A stretch of 64,000 nucleotides of DNA from Micromonospora profundi (GTDB lineage Bacteria > Actinomycetota > Actinomycetes > Mycobacteriales > Micromonosporaceae): NCBI RefSeq assembly GCF_011927785.1, contig NZ_JAATJK010000001.1, positions 4,621,001-4,685,000 on the forward strand. The letters run 5' to 3'. The position numbers were made by a program, and so were the translations under genes. Below are positions 56,485-64,000 of the stretch, in pieces. Below the pieces are notes generated by a model. The model was not told the origin of the DNA. It did not search any database and worked only from the letters and a program-made list of their open reading frames with translations. Position 1 is the first letter of the stretch. Every line of letters begins with the position of its first letter.

Positions 56485-58107
56485 TCAGGCCAGGTTCGAC
56501 GACCGGGGGTACGCGTCGGTCGGGTCGGTGAGCACGTTCACCAGGTACGGCACGCCGGCGTCGAACGCCCGCTGGAGCGCCGGCCCCAGATCGGCTGCCT
56601 TGGCGACCGTCTCCCCCGCGCCGCCGAGTGCGCTGACCACCGTGTCGTAGCGCAGCTCCGGCTGGAGGTCGGCGGCCACGTCGTAGCCGTACATGGCCCG
56701 CATCGGGTGCTTCTCGAGCCCCCAGATGCCGTTGTTGCCGACCACCATCACGACTGGCAGCTTCTGGCGGACAAGCGACTCCACGTCCATCAACGAGAAA
56801 CCGGCAGCGCCGTCGCCCATCAGCACGCAGATCTGTCGGTCCGGGTGGCTGACCCGGGCGCCCATCGCGTAGCCCATGCCGGTGCCCAGGCACCCGTACG
56901 GGCCCGGGTCCAGCCAGGTGCCCGGCTGCGCGGGCTCCAGGTAACGGCCGGCGTACGAGACGAAGTCGCCTCCGTCGCCGATGGTGATCGCGTCGCGGGC
57001 CAGCACCCGGCGCAGCTCGCCGTAGATCCGGGCCGGGCGGATCGGGTCGGTCTCGGCTGCCATCTCGGCGGCGTCGCGGGCCTTCGCCGCGTCCTCGGCG
57101 ACGCGCAGGTCGGCGATCCAGTCGGAGTGGTCGGCCCGGTCACCGGCGTGGTCGGCAAGCGCGGAGAGGATCAGGCGCAGGTCACCGGCGGGGGCGACCG
57201 CCGGCTGCACGTGCGTCGCCCGCTGGCTGGGCGCGTCGACGATGTGCACCACCTTGGCGTCGCCGAAGTCACCGAAGCTGAGCCGGAAGTCCAGCGGGGT
57301 GCCGACCACCACGACGACGTCGGCGCCGGAGAGCGCGGCGCGGCGGGCCTTGGCGAAGGCGAGAGGGTGCTCCGGCGGCAGCGAGCCGCGGCCCATCCCG
57401 TTGGTGAAGACCGGCACCTGCAACGCCTCGGCGGCCTCCCGCAGCGCGGCGACCGCGTCACCGGCGTACACGTCCGAACCGGCGATGATGACCGGTCGCT
57501 GCGCGCCGGCGATGAGCGTCGCGGCCCGCCCGACCTCGTCCGGGTCCGGTTCGACAGGGTCGACGCCTGTCGGCGCTGGTACGTCCGCCTCGGAGACCGA
57601 GAAGACCGTCTCCAGCGGGAAGTCCAGGAACGCCGGGCCGCGGTGCGGGGTGAGCGCGGCGGTGAGGGCCGTGTCGATCGCGCGCGGGATGTCGTCGGTG
57701 CTGAAGACCGTCTCGGCGTGCTTGGTGACCGGGGCGACAAGCGGGAGGTGGTCCATCTCCTGGAGGCTGCCCGAGCCCCAGCGGAACGCCGGCGCCCGGC
57801 CCCCGAGCACAAGCACCGGGGAGGCGTTGAAGAAGGCGCTGGTCATGCCCGAGATGCCGTTGGTGACGCCAGGCCCGGCGGTGAGCACGGCGAGGCCCGG
57901 ACGGCGCTGGAGTTTGGCCACCGCCTCGGCGGCGAACACCGCGGACTGCTCGTGCCGGACGTCGTAGATCGGGAAGTCGCTCTTGTGCGCGGCGTCGTAG
58001 AGCGGGAAGACGTGCCCACCCGACAGCGTGAACATCTCCCGTACGCCGTGCGCGCGAAGTGCCGCCAGCGCCAACTCCCCGCCGTGACCCTCGATCCGCT
58101 CCGTCAT
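56485..58107 (-). CDS. Acetolactate-synthase-like ThDP enzyme
   Basis: 540 aa, a second member of the ThDP family beside ilvB. The pyrimidine domain has the catalytic Glu in DVRHEQSAVFAAEAVAKLQR; the ThDP-binding segment is VLMGDGAAGFSLMDVESLV, ending at VVGNNGIWGLEK. It lacks the Ala/Pro N-terminal extension of IlvB and has no small subunit beside it. It resembles actinobacterial acetolactate synthase / oxalyl-CoA decarboxylase-like proteins whose substrate is uncertain. ATG at 58107 (MTERIEGHGGELAL). Confidence 0.88.
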   Translation of the reverse strand: MTERIEGHGGELALAALRAHGVREMFTLSGGHVFPLYDAAHKSDFPIYDVRHEQSAVFAAEAVAKLQRRPGLAVLTAGPGVTNGISGMTSAFFNASPVLVLGGRAPAFRWGSGSLQEMDHLPLVAPVTKHAETVFSTDDIPRAIDTALTAALTPHRGPAFLDFPLETVFSVSEADVPAPTGVDPVEPDPDEVGRAATLIAGAQRPVIIAGSDVYAGDAVAALREAAEALQVPVFTNGMGRGSLPPEHPLAFAKARRAALSGADVVVVVGTPLDFRLSFGDFGDAKVVHIVDAPSQRATHVQPAVAPAGDLRLILSALADHAGDRADHSDWIADLRVAEDAAKARDAAEMAAETDPIRPARIYGELRRVLARDAITIGDGGDFVSYAGRYLEPAQPGTWLDPGPYGCLGTGMGYAMGARVSHPDRQICVLMGDGAAGFSLMDVESLVRQKLPVVMVVGNNGIWGLEKHPMRAMYGYDVAADLQPELRYDTVVSALGGAGETVAKAADLGPALQRAFDAGVPYLVNVLTDPTDAYPRSSNLA

Positions 58108-58219
58108 TCGCCGCTTCCCTTCGTGCCTCATGACCGAGGGCCCACGCTACTGGCCGGTAGACCGAATGTGAACCGTTCTCGATTCACCGCTCGATCGACG
58201 ATCCGCGCACCCGCGCGGG

Positions 58220-58993
58220 TCAGCGACCCGTAAAGCCCGGCTTGCGCTTCTCGACGAACGCCGCCATGCCTTCGCGCCGGTCGTCGGTCGCGAACAGCGC
58301 CGCGAAGAGCTGGCTCTCCCACGCCAGGCCCGAGTTCAGGTCCATGTCCAGGCCGCCGTCGACAGCCAGCTTCGCCGCCCGCAGCGCCTGAACAGGCCCA
58401 TCGAGGTACGGCTTGACGAGCGTTACGGCAGCGTCGTACACCTCGGCGGCCGGGACGACCCGGTCGGCAAGACCGATCCGCAGCGCCTCCTGCGCGTCCA
58501 CCATCCGCCCGGACATGATCAGATCCTTGGCACGGGCCGGGCCGACAAGGCGGGCCAGCCGCTGCGTGCCGCCGGCACCGGGGATGATGCCCAGCTTGAT
58601 CTCCGGCTGGCCGAGCTTGGCGTCCTCGGCCACCACGCGCCAGTCGCAGGCAAGCGCCAGCTCGCAGCCGCCGCCGAGGGCGTACCCGGTGATCGCCGCG
58701 ACCACCGGCTTGGGGATGCGGGCGATCGCACCGAGCGCACTGGACAGGGCAGCCGCCCGGTCGGCCATATCCACGTAGGACATCTCGGCCATCTGCTTGA
58801 TGTCCGCGCCCGCGGCGAAGACCTTCTCGCCGCCGTACACGATGACGGCGCGGACCTCGGGGTCGGCGGTGGCGTCCGTCGCGGCGGCGCGCAACTCCTC
58901 CTGCACCTGGGTGTTGAGCGCGTTCATCGGCGGCCGCTCCAGCCGGATGGTGCCGATGCCGTCCTTGATCTCCAGCCGAACGAACTCGCCCAC
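58220..58993 (-). CDS. Enoyl-CoA hydratase/isomerase family protein
   Basis: 257 aa crotonase fold. It hydrates trans-2-enoyl-CoA in fatty acid oxidation. The oxyanion-hole segments are [14 protein letters not shown] and [18 protein letters not shown]; the two catalytic glutamates lie in GGGCELAL and [22 protein letters not shown] at 58993. etfBA, in the same neighbourhood, would accept electrons from the acyl-CoA dehydrogenase step. Confidence 0.92.
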   Translation of the reverse strand: MGEFVRLEIKDGIGTIRLERPPMNALNTQVQEELRAAATDATADPEVRAVIVYGGEKVFAAGADIKQMAEMSYVDMADRAAALSSALGAIARIPKPVVAAITGYALGGGCELALACDWRVVAEDAKLGQPEIKLGIIPGAGGTQRLARLVGPARAKDLIMSGRMVDAQEALRIGLADRVVPAAEVYDAAVTLVKPYLDGPVQALRAAKLAVDGGLDMDLNSGLAWESQLFAALFATDDRREGMAAFVEKRKPGFTGR

Positions 58994-59091
58994 GCTGCCC
59001 TCACTTCCTCGTCGAAGTCGCGTGCCAACCTTACGACCAGGCTCGTTTGGGTAAGTAGTGTGGTGTCAGTCCCGCAGGTGGGAGTACAGCC

Positions 59092-59571
59092 ATGGTCACG
59101 TATTACGACGACAAGTCGGTGCAGGTCACCTCCACCGCCGTCCGGGTCGACGGTCGCCGCTACCCCCTGGACCAGATCACCATGGTCTGGCACCGCCGGG
59201 GCAGCCGTTCCTGGCGAGTCCTCGTCGGTCGAGGTGCGATCGGCGCGGCGCTGGCCGGCCCCCTTGTGGCGGCAGTGCTCGGCATCGGCGTGGCCGTCTG
59301 GTTGCAGCGCTCCCCCACCGTGACGATCGCGATCGTCGGCGCCTCCGTGCTCGTCGGCCTCGCCGTCGGCCCGGTCGCCGACTTCCTCTTCGAACACCTC
59401 GACCGCTCCTACGCCAGGGGCAGCCGGCAACTGGAGATCTGGGTCCGCTGGCGCGGCCATCCGGTGCGGCTGTTGCAGACCGGCGACGCGCTGCGCTTCG
59501 GCCAGATCTACCGGGCGCTGCAACGGGCCGTCGAGCACAGCCAGCCCCGCCGCCCCGCCGCCCGCCGCTAG
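59092..59571 (+). CDS. DUF6232-type membrane protein, paralogue 1
   Basis: 159 aa. An N-terminal beta-rich part (VTYYDDKSVQVTSTAVRVDG, with YPLDQITMVWHRRGSRSW) precedes two adjacent membrane segments (about 48-70, 75-95) and a C-terminal part with LDRSYARGSRQLEIWVRWRG and ALRFGQIYRALQRAVE. The same architecture recurs in the gene at 61374-61856. Function unknown; the beta-rich part could resemble a PH-like fold. Confidence 0.85.
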   Translation: MVTYYDDKSVQVTSTAVRVDGRRYPLDQITMVWHRRGSRSWRVLVGRGAIGAALAGPLVAAVLGIGVAVWLQRSPTVTIAIVGASVLVGLAVGPVADFLFEHLDRSYARGSRQLEIWVRWRGHPVRLLQTGDALRFGQIYRALQRAVEHSQPRRPAARR

Positions 59572-59594
59572 CCCTCCCGGGCAGGCGGGCCGTC

Positions 59595-61241
59595 CTAACG
59601 GCAGGCGGCCGTGACGACGACGGGCGCCTGTGTCAGCGCCGGCGGCCGGCAGTCACCAGGTGTCGTCGGCCGCCAGGCAGCGGCCACGTTGTGGACCGGG
59701 TCTTCCGGCCGGTACGCGGCCCACCGGGAAAGGTCGTTGCCGCCATCGAGCCCGCTGGCGAGCAGCACGCCGGCAGAACCGGTCCGCACCGCGGCCAGCA
59801 GCAACCGCATGCCGACCGCCGGATAGCCGAGCGCGGAACACGCCAGGTCACCCTCGCGCCAGCACGTCCACGCCAAGGCCGGATCCCCTATCGCCCGGTC
59901 CGGGTACGGCGCCGTGAACAGGTCGTACACCACCGCCTCGGTGCCGAGGGTCTGACCGACGCTCTGCCAGAAGTCGATGGCGTGTGTGGCGTCCGGCATC
60001 GGCTTGGCGCAGACCGCCCGCTCGTCCCGGCACGTCGCACCCGGTCCGATGTAGCGGCCGTGACTCCAGGTGAGCGCGACGATCGGCGTGATGCCGGCGG
60101 CGATCAGCCGGTGCGTGTAGGCCACCACCTCCTGCCGGTACGGTTCGCCGCCATAGCGCGGGTCGACGTACGACAGGCCGAGCCAGCAAGCCTCGTTGAG
60201 CGAGATGTACGCCGCCCGGAAGCCACGTGCGACGAGCCCGGCCACGGCGTTCGCGTCGACCGGGCCGTCCCAGATCCCAACTCCGTTCACGCATCGGGAC
60301 TCGGCACCGGTACGCGCCAACGGCGCCAGCGGTCGGGGAGCCACCGCGTCGACGACAGGGGAAATGCCCCAGAGACGGTTCCCCACCACGCTTACGTACG
60401 GCGCCTGTCGCTCCTGACCTGGCGTGAGCACCCGGACGAACGGGGCGGTGGCGGCCTGCTTCGCGCCCTGGTCGTCGTACGCCCAGGCGAACAGGTTGTA
60501 CCCGCCGGCCGGCACGTCACGCCACTGTGCCGTGTAGGGCGCCGTCGTATCGATGCCGAGCGGGACCGGCTCCGACGTGTTGCCGGTACCGAAGAACTCG
60601 ACCCGGGTGATCCGCCGGCCCGGCGCGGCCGTGGCGACGGCCTCCACATTGATCGTCGCCGGGGCGAAGAAGTGGTCACCGCTCTCGGGCCGCGTGATCC
60701 GCACGACCGGCCTGTTCGGATCCGGGCCGGGACTGGCCGACTGACTCGGCGCCGGGCTCGTCGTCGGATTGGGCGTGGCCGAACCCGTCGGGGCGGGCGT
60801 GGCCGAAACCGTCGGGCCGGGCGTGGACGATGGCGGCAGGGTGGTCCCGCAGGTGACGCCGTTGAGGGTGAAGGTGACCGGTCCGCTGCGCTTGACCCCG
60901 TACGTCATGACGTACTCGAAGGAGATCCGCCGGTCCGCCGGCAGGACGCTGCCGGGCAGGCTGCGCAGCGTGACCTGATCGCCGCGCTGCTCCCAGCGGA
61001 CGCCGTCGACGTGTTTGACCTGCTCGCTCGGGTATCGGACCTGGAAGCGGAGCGTCCAGTCCGACAGCGACCGGCCCACGCTCACAACGGTGATGTCGCC
61101 CCGGAGCATCGACTGGTACTGGTAATTGCTCTGCATCTGCACGGCGCACCCGCCGGCGGCGGATGCCGGAGGCACCACGGCGACGGCCGCGGAGGCGGCG
61201 GCGAGCGCGGCAATGGCCGAGTAGACGATGCGATTCCTCAT
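59595..61241 (-). CDS. Secreted CBM2-like / Ig / GH5-like protein with lost catalytic residues
   Basis: 548 aa. A signal peptide (YSAIAALAAASAAVAVVPPA, then SAA) leads to a CBM2-like cellulose-binding domain (about 30-130), a Ser/Thr/Pro linker, an Ig-like domain (VRITRPESGDHFFAPATINV) and a GH5-like barrel (about 290-548). The family segments around LNEACWLGLSYVD, VVYDLFTAPYPDR and WTCWREG are recognisable, but the acid/base site that reads NEP in active enzymes reads T443-A444-P445, and the downstream His-Tyr region reads AWRPTT. The protein ends soon after, without an obvious nucleophile segment. It may bind but not cut polysaccharide. ATG at 61241 follows GGGGGA. Confidence 0.8.
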   Translation of the reverse strand: MRNRIVYSAIAALAAASAAVAVVPPASAAGGCAVQMQSNYQYQSMLRGDITVVSVGRSLSDWTLRFQVRYPSEQVKHVDGVRWEQRGDQVTLRSLPGSVLPADRRISFEYVMTYGVKRSGPVTFTLNGVTCGTTLPPSSTPGPTVSATPAPTGSATPNPTTSPAPSQSASPGPDPNRPVVRITRPESGDHFFAPATINVEAVATAAPGRRITRVEFFGTGNTSEPVPLGIDTTAPYTAQWRDVPAGGYNLFAWAYDDQGAKQAATAPFVRVLTPGQERQAPYVSVVGNRLWGISPVVDAVAPRPLAPLARTGAESRCVNGVGIWDGPVDANAVAGLVARGFRAAYISLNEACWLGLSYVDPRYGGEPYRQEVVAYTHRLIAAGITPIVALTWSHGRYIGPGATCRDERAVCAKPMPDATHAIDFWQSVGQTLGTEAVVYDLFTAPYPDRAIGDPALAWTCWREGDLACSALGYPAVGMRLLLAAVRTGSAGVLLASGLDGGNDLSRWAAYRPEDPVHNVAAAWRPTTPGDCRPPALTQAPVVVTAACR

Positions 61242-61373
61242 CAACGATCCCCCGTGATCGAAGCTCATCACTGTCATCCTCGGTGCGGGCAGAGCCGCAA
61301 GTCAAGGACGCCTGGGTCAGCGATGTCGTGGATCATTCAGCTCCGGGTTGCCCGCCAGTGGTTAAGCTTAGTG

Positions 61374-61856
61374 ATGACCCTCTATTACCGGGACGACGCG
61401 GTGCAGGTGACCTCCGAGTCGATCCGGGCCGGTGGTCACGTGATCGCCCTGTCGGATGTGACATTCGTCTGGCACGCGCGGGGCCCGAAGACCCTCGCGG
61501 TACGCGGCCGTGTGCTGGGGCGCGGTGTCCTGGTGCTGCTGCTGTCGCTGCCGCCGCTCGTCGCTGTGGTGTGCGTGCTCTCGCTTGCCTGGTCGGCGCA
61601 GGACCGGGGCAACTGGCAGCTGGCGTTGATCATCCTGGCCGCCTGCGCGGTGGGAGCGCTGGCGTTGACACCGTTCCTGGAGATCCCGCTGGGCTGGTTG
61701 GATCGCTCCTACGAGCGCGGCAGCCACGTGCACGAGTTGTGGGTGCAACACCACGGTCAGGAACAGTTGCTGCTGCGTACGCCGGACGCGTTGCGGTTCG
61801 GGCAGATCTACCGGGCCGTGCAACGGGCCGTCGAACAGCAGGGCGACCACCGCTGA
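61374..61856 (+). CDS. DUF6232-type membrane protein, paralogue 2
   Basis: 160 aa, same layout as the gene at 59092: MTLYYRDDAVQVTSESIRAG, two membrane segments (about 53-73, 82-103), LDRSYERGSHVHELWV and DALRFGQIYRAVQRAVEQQG. Overall identity with paralogue 1 is moderate and is highest at the two ends. ATG 61374; TAAGCT six bases before it could be the -10 of a leaderless message. It is divergent from the GH5-like gene. Confidence 0.85.
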   Translation: MTLYYRDDAVQVTSESIRAGGHVIALSDVTFVWHARGPKTLAVRGRVLGRGVLVLLLSLPPLVAVVCVLSLAWSAQDRGNWQLALIILAACAVGALALTPFLEIPLGWLDRSYERGSHVHELWVQHHGQEQLLLRTPDALRFGQIYRAVQRAVEQQGDHR

Positions 61857-61868
61857 ACCGGCCACCTG

Positions 61869-63437
61869 TCAGTTCAGCGGCAGTGTGGTGGCGATCGGCC
61901 AGCCCACGATGGCGGCACCCACCACTGCCGACAGCCAGCGCGGGGCGGCGTAGCGACGCAGCACCGCCGCCCAGATGGCGTGCCAGCCGAGGAGCAGCAC
62001 GAACAACGGCACCACGAGCAGCACGAAGCCCGGTGCCACGCCGACAAGCGCCGCCATGGTCAGCACCGGCACGGTGACGGCGACGACAAGCAGGTGTCGC
62101 CAGGTCCGGCCGTCGGCGACCAGCTCGACGCCCAGCAGGTACAACAGACACGCGCCCAGCACCAGCGGGAGCAACCACCAGCGGGCGCCCACCGGCCGCG
62201 CCGACGTCAGGCCCAGGTGGATCGGCAGCGCGACGGCGAGAACCGCGTACCCGGTCAGGGCCAACGCCGCGACGACGGCCCGGGCCCGCGCCGAAGGACC
62301 AGCCGCGACGGCGACCCGGTCCGGAGCCCTGCGACCTGCCTCGACGGCGGTCGGTGCCGGCGCCGGAGCGCCCGGGGAGGGCGGTCGCGGCAGCCAGCGA
62401 TGCCCGGCGGCCACCAGGAGGCCGGCGACAAGCAGGAAGCCTGCGACGTAGCCACCGACGGCGAGTGGCAGGCGGTTGGTCGGCAACACCGCCGCGGCGA
62501 CCGCACCGGCCCCGGCGGCTGACGTCGTCAGCCCGAACAGGGTCAGGCCACCGAGCGGAGCCCTCCGCCCGGGCCGCTCCGGACCGGCACCCCGTCTCGG
62601 CAGGAGTAGCGCCGCGAGCGGGACCACCCCGACGCCGAACGCCAGCACCAGCAGCGCCGCCCCGGCGAGCCGGACAAGAGGCCGTGGCGCGGCCGTCCCG
62701 TCGGTGCTGGGCAGCCAGTCGGCGATCTCCTGATGGGTACGCGGGGCGAAGAGCACCGAGATGTGCTCGACACCGGGCACCACCACCGCTGGCCGTCGGC
62801 TCACCGCCGCGCCCCGCCCGACGGCGTCGTCGGCCGCGCGCCGGAACACTGGGAACTCCGCGCCGCCCACGATGAGCAGCAGCTCCGCCGGCCGGCCGGG
62901 TGGCAGCTCGCCAGCGCTGGGCAGCGAGATCGCCACGGTACGGGCGATCTCCGGATGGTCGACGGCGTACCGGGTGACGGCACCGGCGCCCATCGAGTGC
63001 CCCACCAGCATGATCTGGTTCGGGTCCACGTCGGACAGTGAACGCACGTGGATGACGGCGGCGTCCACGTCGGCCGCCAGCCTCGCGGAAGACATGTCGG
63101 CACCGAGTCGAGCCGGGTTGGCACCGTGACCGGCGAAGTCGAACAGCAGCGCGACGGCCCCTCGACGGGCCACGGTGTCGGCGATCGGGCGCATCAGCCG
63201 GGCAGAGCCGGCGAACCCGTGTGCGATCACCACACCCGGCCGCCGTACGCCCGGTGGCGGCGCACCGGCGCGTACCTCGGTCATTGGCACACCGCCGACG
63301 GTGACCTGCCGGACGGTGAGGCCGTCGTCGGCTCGGACCAGCACCAGCGTGCCGAGCGCGGCGGCGACCGCCGCGAGCACGGCGAGCAGAACGGTGGTCC
63401 GGGTGCTCGGCGGGCGGTGCGGCGAGGGTGCCGGCAT
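61869..63437 (-). CDS. Membrane alpha/beta-hydrolase fold protein
   Basis: 522 aa. One N-terminal membrane segment (TVLLAVLAAVAAALGTLVLV), then an alpha/beta hydrolase domain facing out: oxyanion region VVIAHGFAGSARLM, nucleophile S148 in VGHSMGAG, acid region LIVGGAEF and catalytic His in GVEHISVLFAP. The C-terminal half has about six further membrane segments. A hydrolase fused to a multi-spanning membrane domain; its substrate is unknown. ATG at 63437. It is convergent with DUF6232 paralogue 2, the stops being 12 bases apart. Confidence 0.85.
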   Translation of the reverse strand: MPAPSPHRPPSTRTTVLLAVLAAVAAALGTLVLVRADDGLTVRQVTVGGVPMTEVRAGAPPPGVRRPGVVIAHGFAGSARLMRPIADTVARRGAVALLFDFAGHGANPARLGADMSSARLAADVDAAVIHVRSLSDVDPNQIMLVGHSMGAGAVTRYAVDHPEIARTVAISLPSAGELPPGRPAELLLIVGGAEFPVFRRAADDAVGRGAAVSRRPAVVVPGVEHISVLFAPRTHQEIADWLPSTDGTAAPRPLVRLAGAALLVLAFGVGVVPLAALLLPRRGAGPERPGRRAPLGGLTLFGLTTSAAGAGAVAAAVLPTNRLPLAVGGYVAGFLLVAGLLVAAGHRWLPRPPSPGAPAPAPTAVEAGRRAPDRVAVAAGPSARARAVVAALALTGYAVLAVALPIHLGLTSARPVGARWWLLPLVLGACLLYLLGVELVADGRTWRHLLVVAVTVPVLTMAALVGVAPGFVLLVVPLFVLLLGWHAIWAAVLRRYAAPRWLSAVVGAAIVGWPIATTLPLN

Positions 63438-63518
63438 GCCGGCACCCTACCGTCGAAGGGGCTGCCGGCGACTCCGCCGGACGAGCGCTTGTGGCGCGAC
63501 CGACGCACACTTGATCCC

Positions 63519-64000
63519 ATGGCGATTCCCCTCCCCACTCCATCTGCGGTGGTCGGACTGACCCGCTCCGCTCTCGACCAGGCGATGGGCTCGGCCGCCT
63601 CGTTCGCCGCCGTGCCCGCCCGCGCGTTCGCGGTGCTGGACGGGGTGGAGGCGCTGCTGGCCCGGATCAACGGCGTGGTGGACCGGATCGAGACGACCCT
63701 GGACCGGACCGATCAGGTGCTCACCGATGCCGAGGGCGCGGTCCGCGAGGTGGCGGTCATCAGCGCCGCCGCGACCACCGCCATCGACACGGCCACCGAG
63801 GTCGCGGCGGCCGCCGCCGTTGTCGTCCGGGAGGCCGAGCAGGTTTCCCGGGCCGCCGGCACGGTGGTCGCCGAGGCCGAGACGGTCGCCGGCACCGCAG
63901 CGGTCACTGTGGCGAGCGCTGCTCAGGCCGCGACGACGGCGGCCGAACTCCTTGCGGCGTACGAGCCGGCGTTGCGCAAGGCCGCCCCGATGACCGAGCG
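63519..64000 (+). CDS. Ala/Val-rich helical protein, N-terminal part (cut by the window end)
   Basis: The visible 160 residues start MAIPLPTPSAVVGL and continue as an almost uninterrupted helix with repeated Ala/Val/Thr/Glu units (RIETTLDRTDQVLTDAEGAV, VVREAEQVSRAAGTVVAEAE). There is no signal peptide. The pattern suggests an amphipathic or coiled-coil protein, perhaps phasin-like or membrane-surface binding. I do not recognise a domain, and the C-terminus is missing. Confidence 0.65.
   Translation, partial: MAIPLPTPSAVVGLTRSALDQAMGSAASFAAVPARAFAVLDGVEALLARINGVVDRIETTLDRTDQVLTDAEGAVREVAVISAAATTAIDTATEVAAAAAVVVREAEQVSRAAGTVVAEAETVAGTAAVTVASAAQAATTAAELLAAYEPALRKAAPMTE

Noticed and set aside
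59058..61856. A 932-codon open frame on the plus strand spanning the GH5-like gene
   Set aside because: It runs antisense to a gene with signal peptide and clear domains; its product is Arg/Gly/Asp-rich nonsense typical of high-GC shadow frames. Only its last 160 codons (DUF6232 paralogue 2) are real.

Overview
The window is high-GC actinobacterial chromosome. GTG starts, GTGA stop/start overlaps, gene content and short intergenic palindromes of a kind I associate with Micromonospora all suggest the family Micromonosporaceae (inference; no 16S gene is present). About 49 protein genes are supported. I see no tRNA, rRNA, CRISPR array, transposase or phage gene. Most of the window is conserved core chromosome.

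Region 1 (1-14.6 kb) is a branched-chain amino acid and serine block. ilvB, ilvN, ilvC and serA run leftward as a likely operon, followed farther left by leuB and ilvE. ilvD lies on the other strand, beyond a GGDEF-EAL c-di-GMP gene. Upstream of ilvB sits a compact attenuator: a -35/-10 promoter placed so that transcription would begin at or next to the ATG of an 11-residue leader peptide (MSSYRSLRVLT), then a hairpin starting in the leader stop codon, then an intrinsic terminator with a U tract.

Region 2 (14.6-30 kb) is accessory or regulatory: a small acidic protein, an ArsR-SulP operon with a clear palindromic operator, a GH2 beta-mannosidase next to the in-frame-deleted remnant of a sugar ABC permease and a divergent LacI regulator, a second c-di-GMP gene with a degenerate GGDEF and a repetitive linker, a PH-domain protein, a hydroxyacid dehydrogenase, a GAF-GAF-PP2C phosphatase, a lipoprotein sugar dehydrogenase and a membrane metallophosphoesterase.

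Region 3 (30-49 kb) is mostly housekeeping: an AceE-like thiamine-diphosphate enzyme, gatB, gatA and gatC (with an LPXTG surface-protein gene between gatA and gatB), a third GGDEF-EAL gene, ligA, a membrane PemK-like protein, an ADP-ribosylglycohydrolase, a VOC protein, a MetE-like protein, mnmA and the cysteine desulfurase that probably supplies sulfur to MnmA. Three long-armed palindromes and a 55-nt pyrimidine-only tract lie in the intergenic DNA here.

Region 4 (48.7-64 kb) holds a class F sortase with a DUF4397 surface protein, divergent from an ECF sigma / zinc anti-sigma pair; etfB-etfA; a GNAT and a TerB-like protein; two DUF202 proteins and a PLDc_N protein; a second acetolactate-synthase-like enzyme; an enoyl-CoA hydratase; two DUF6232 paralogues flanking a secreted CBM2-like/GH5-like protein that has lost catalytic residues; a membrane alpha/beta hydrolase; and the start of an Ala/Val-rich helical protein cut by the window edge.
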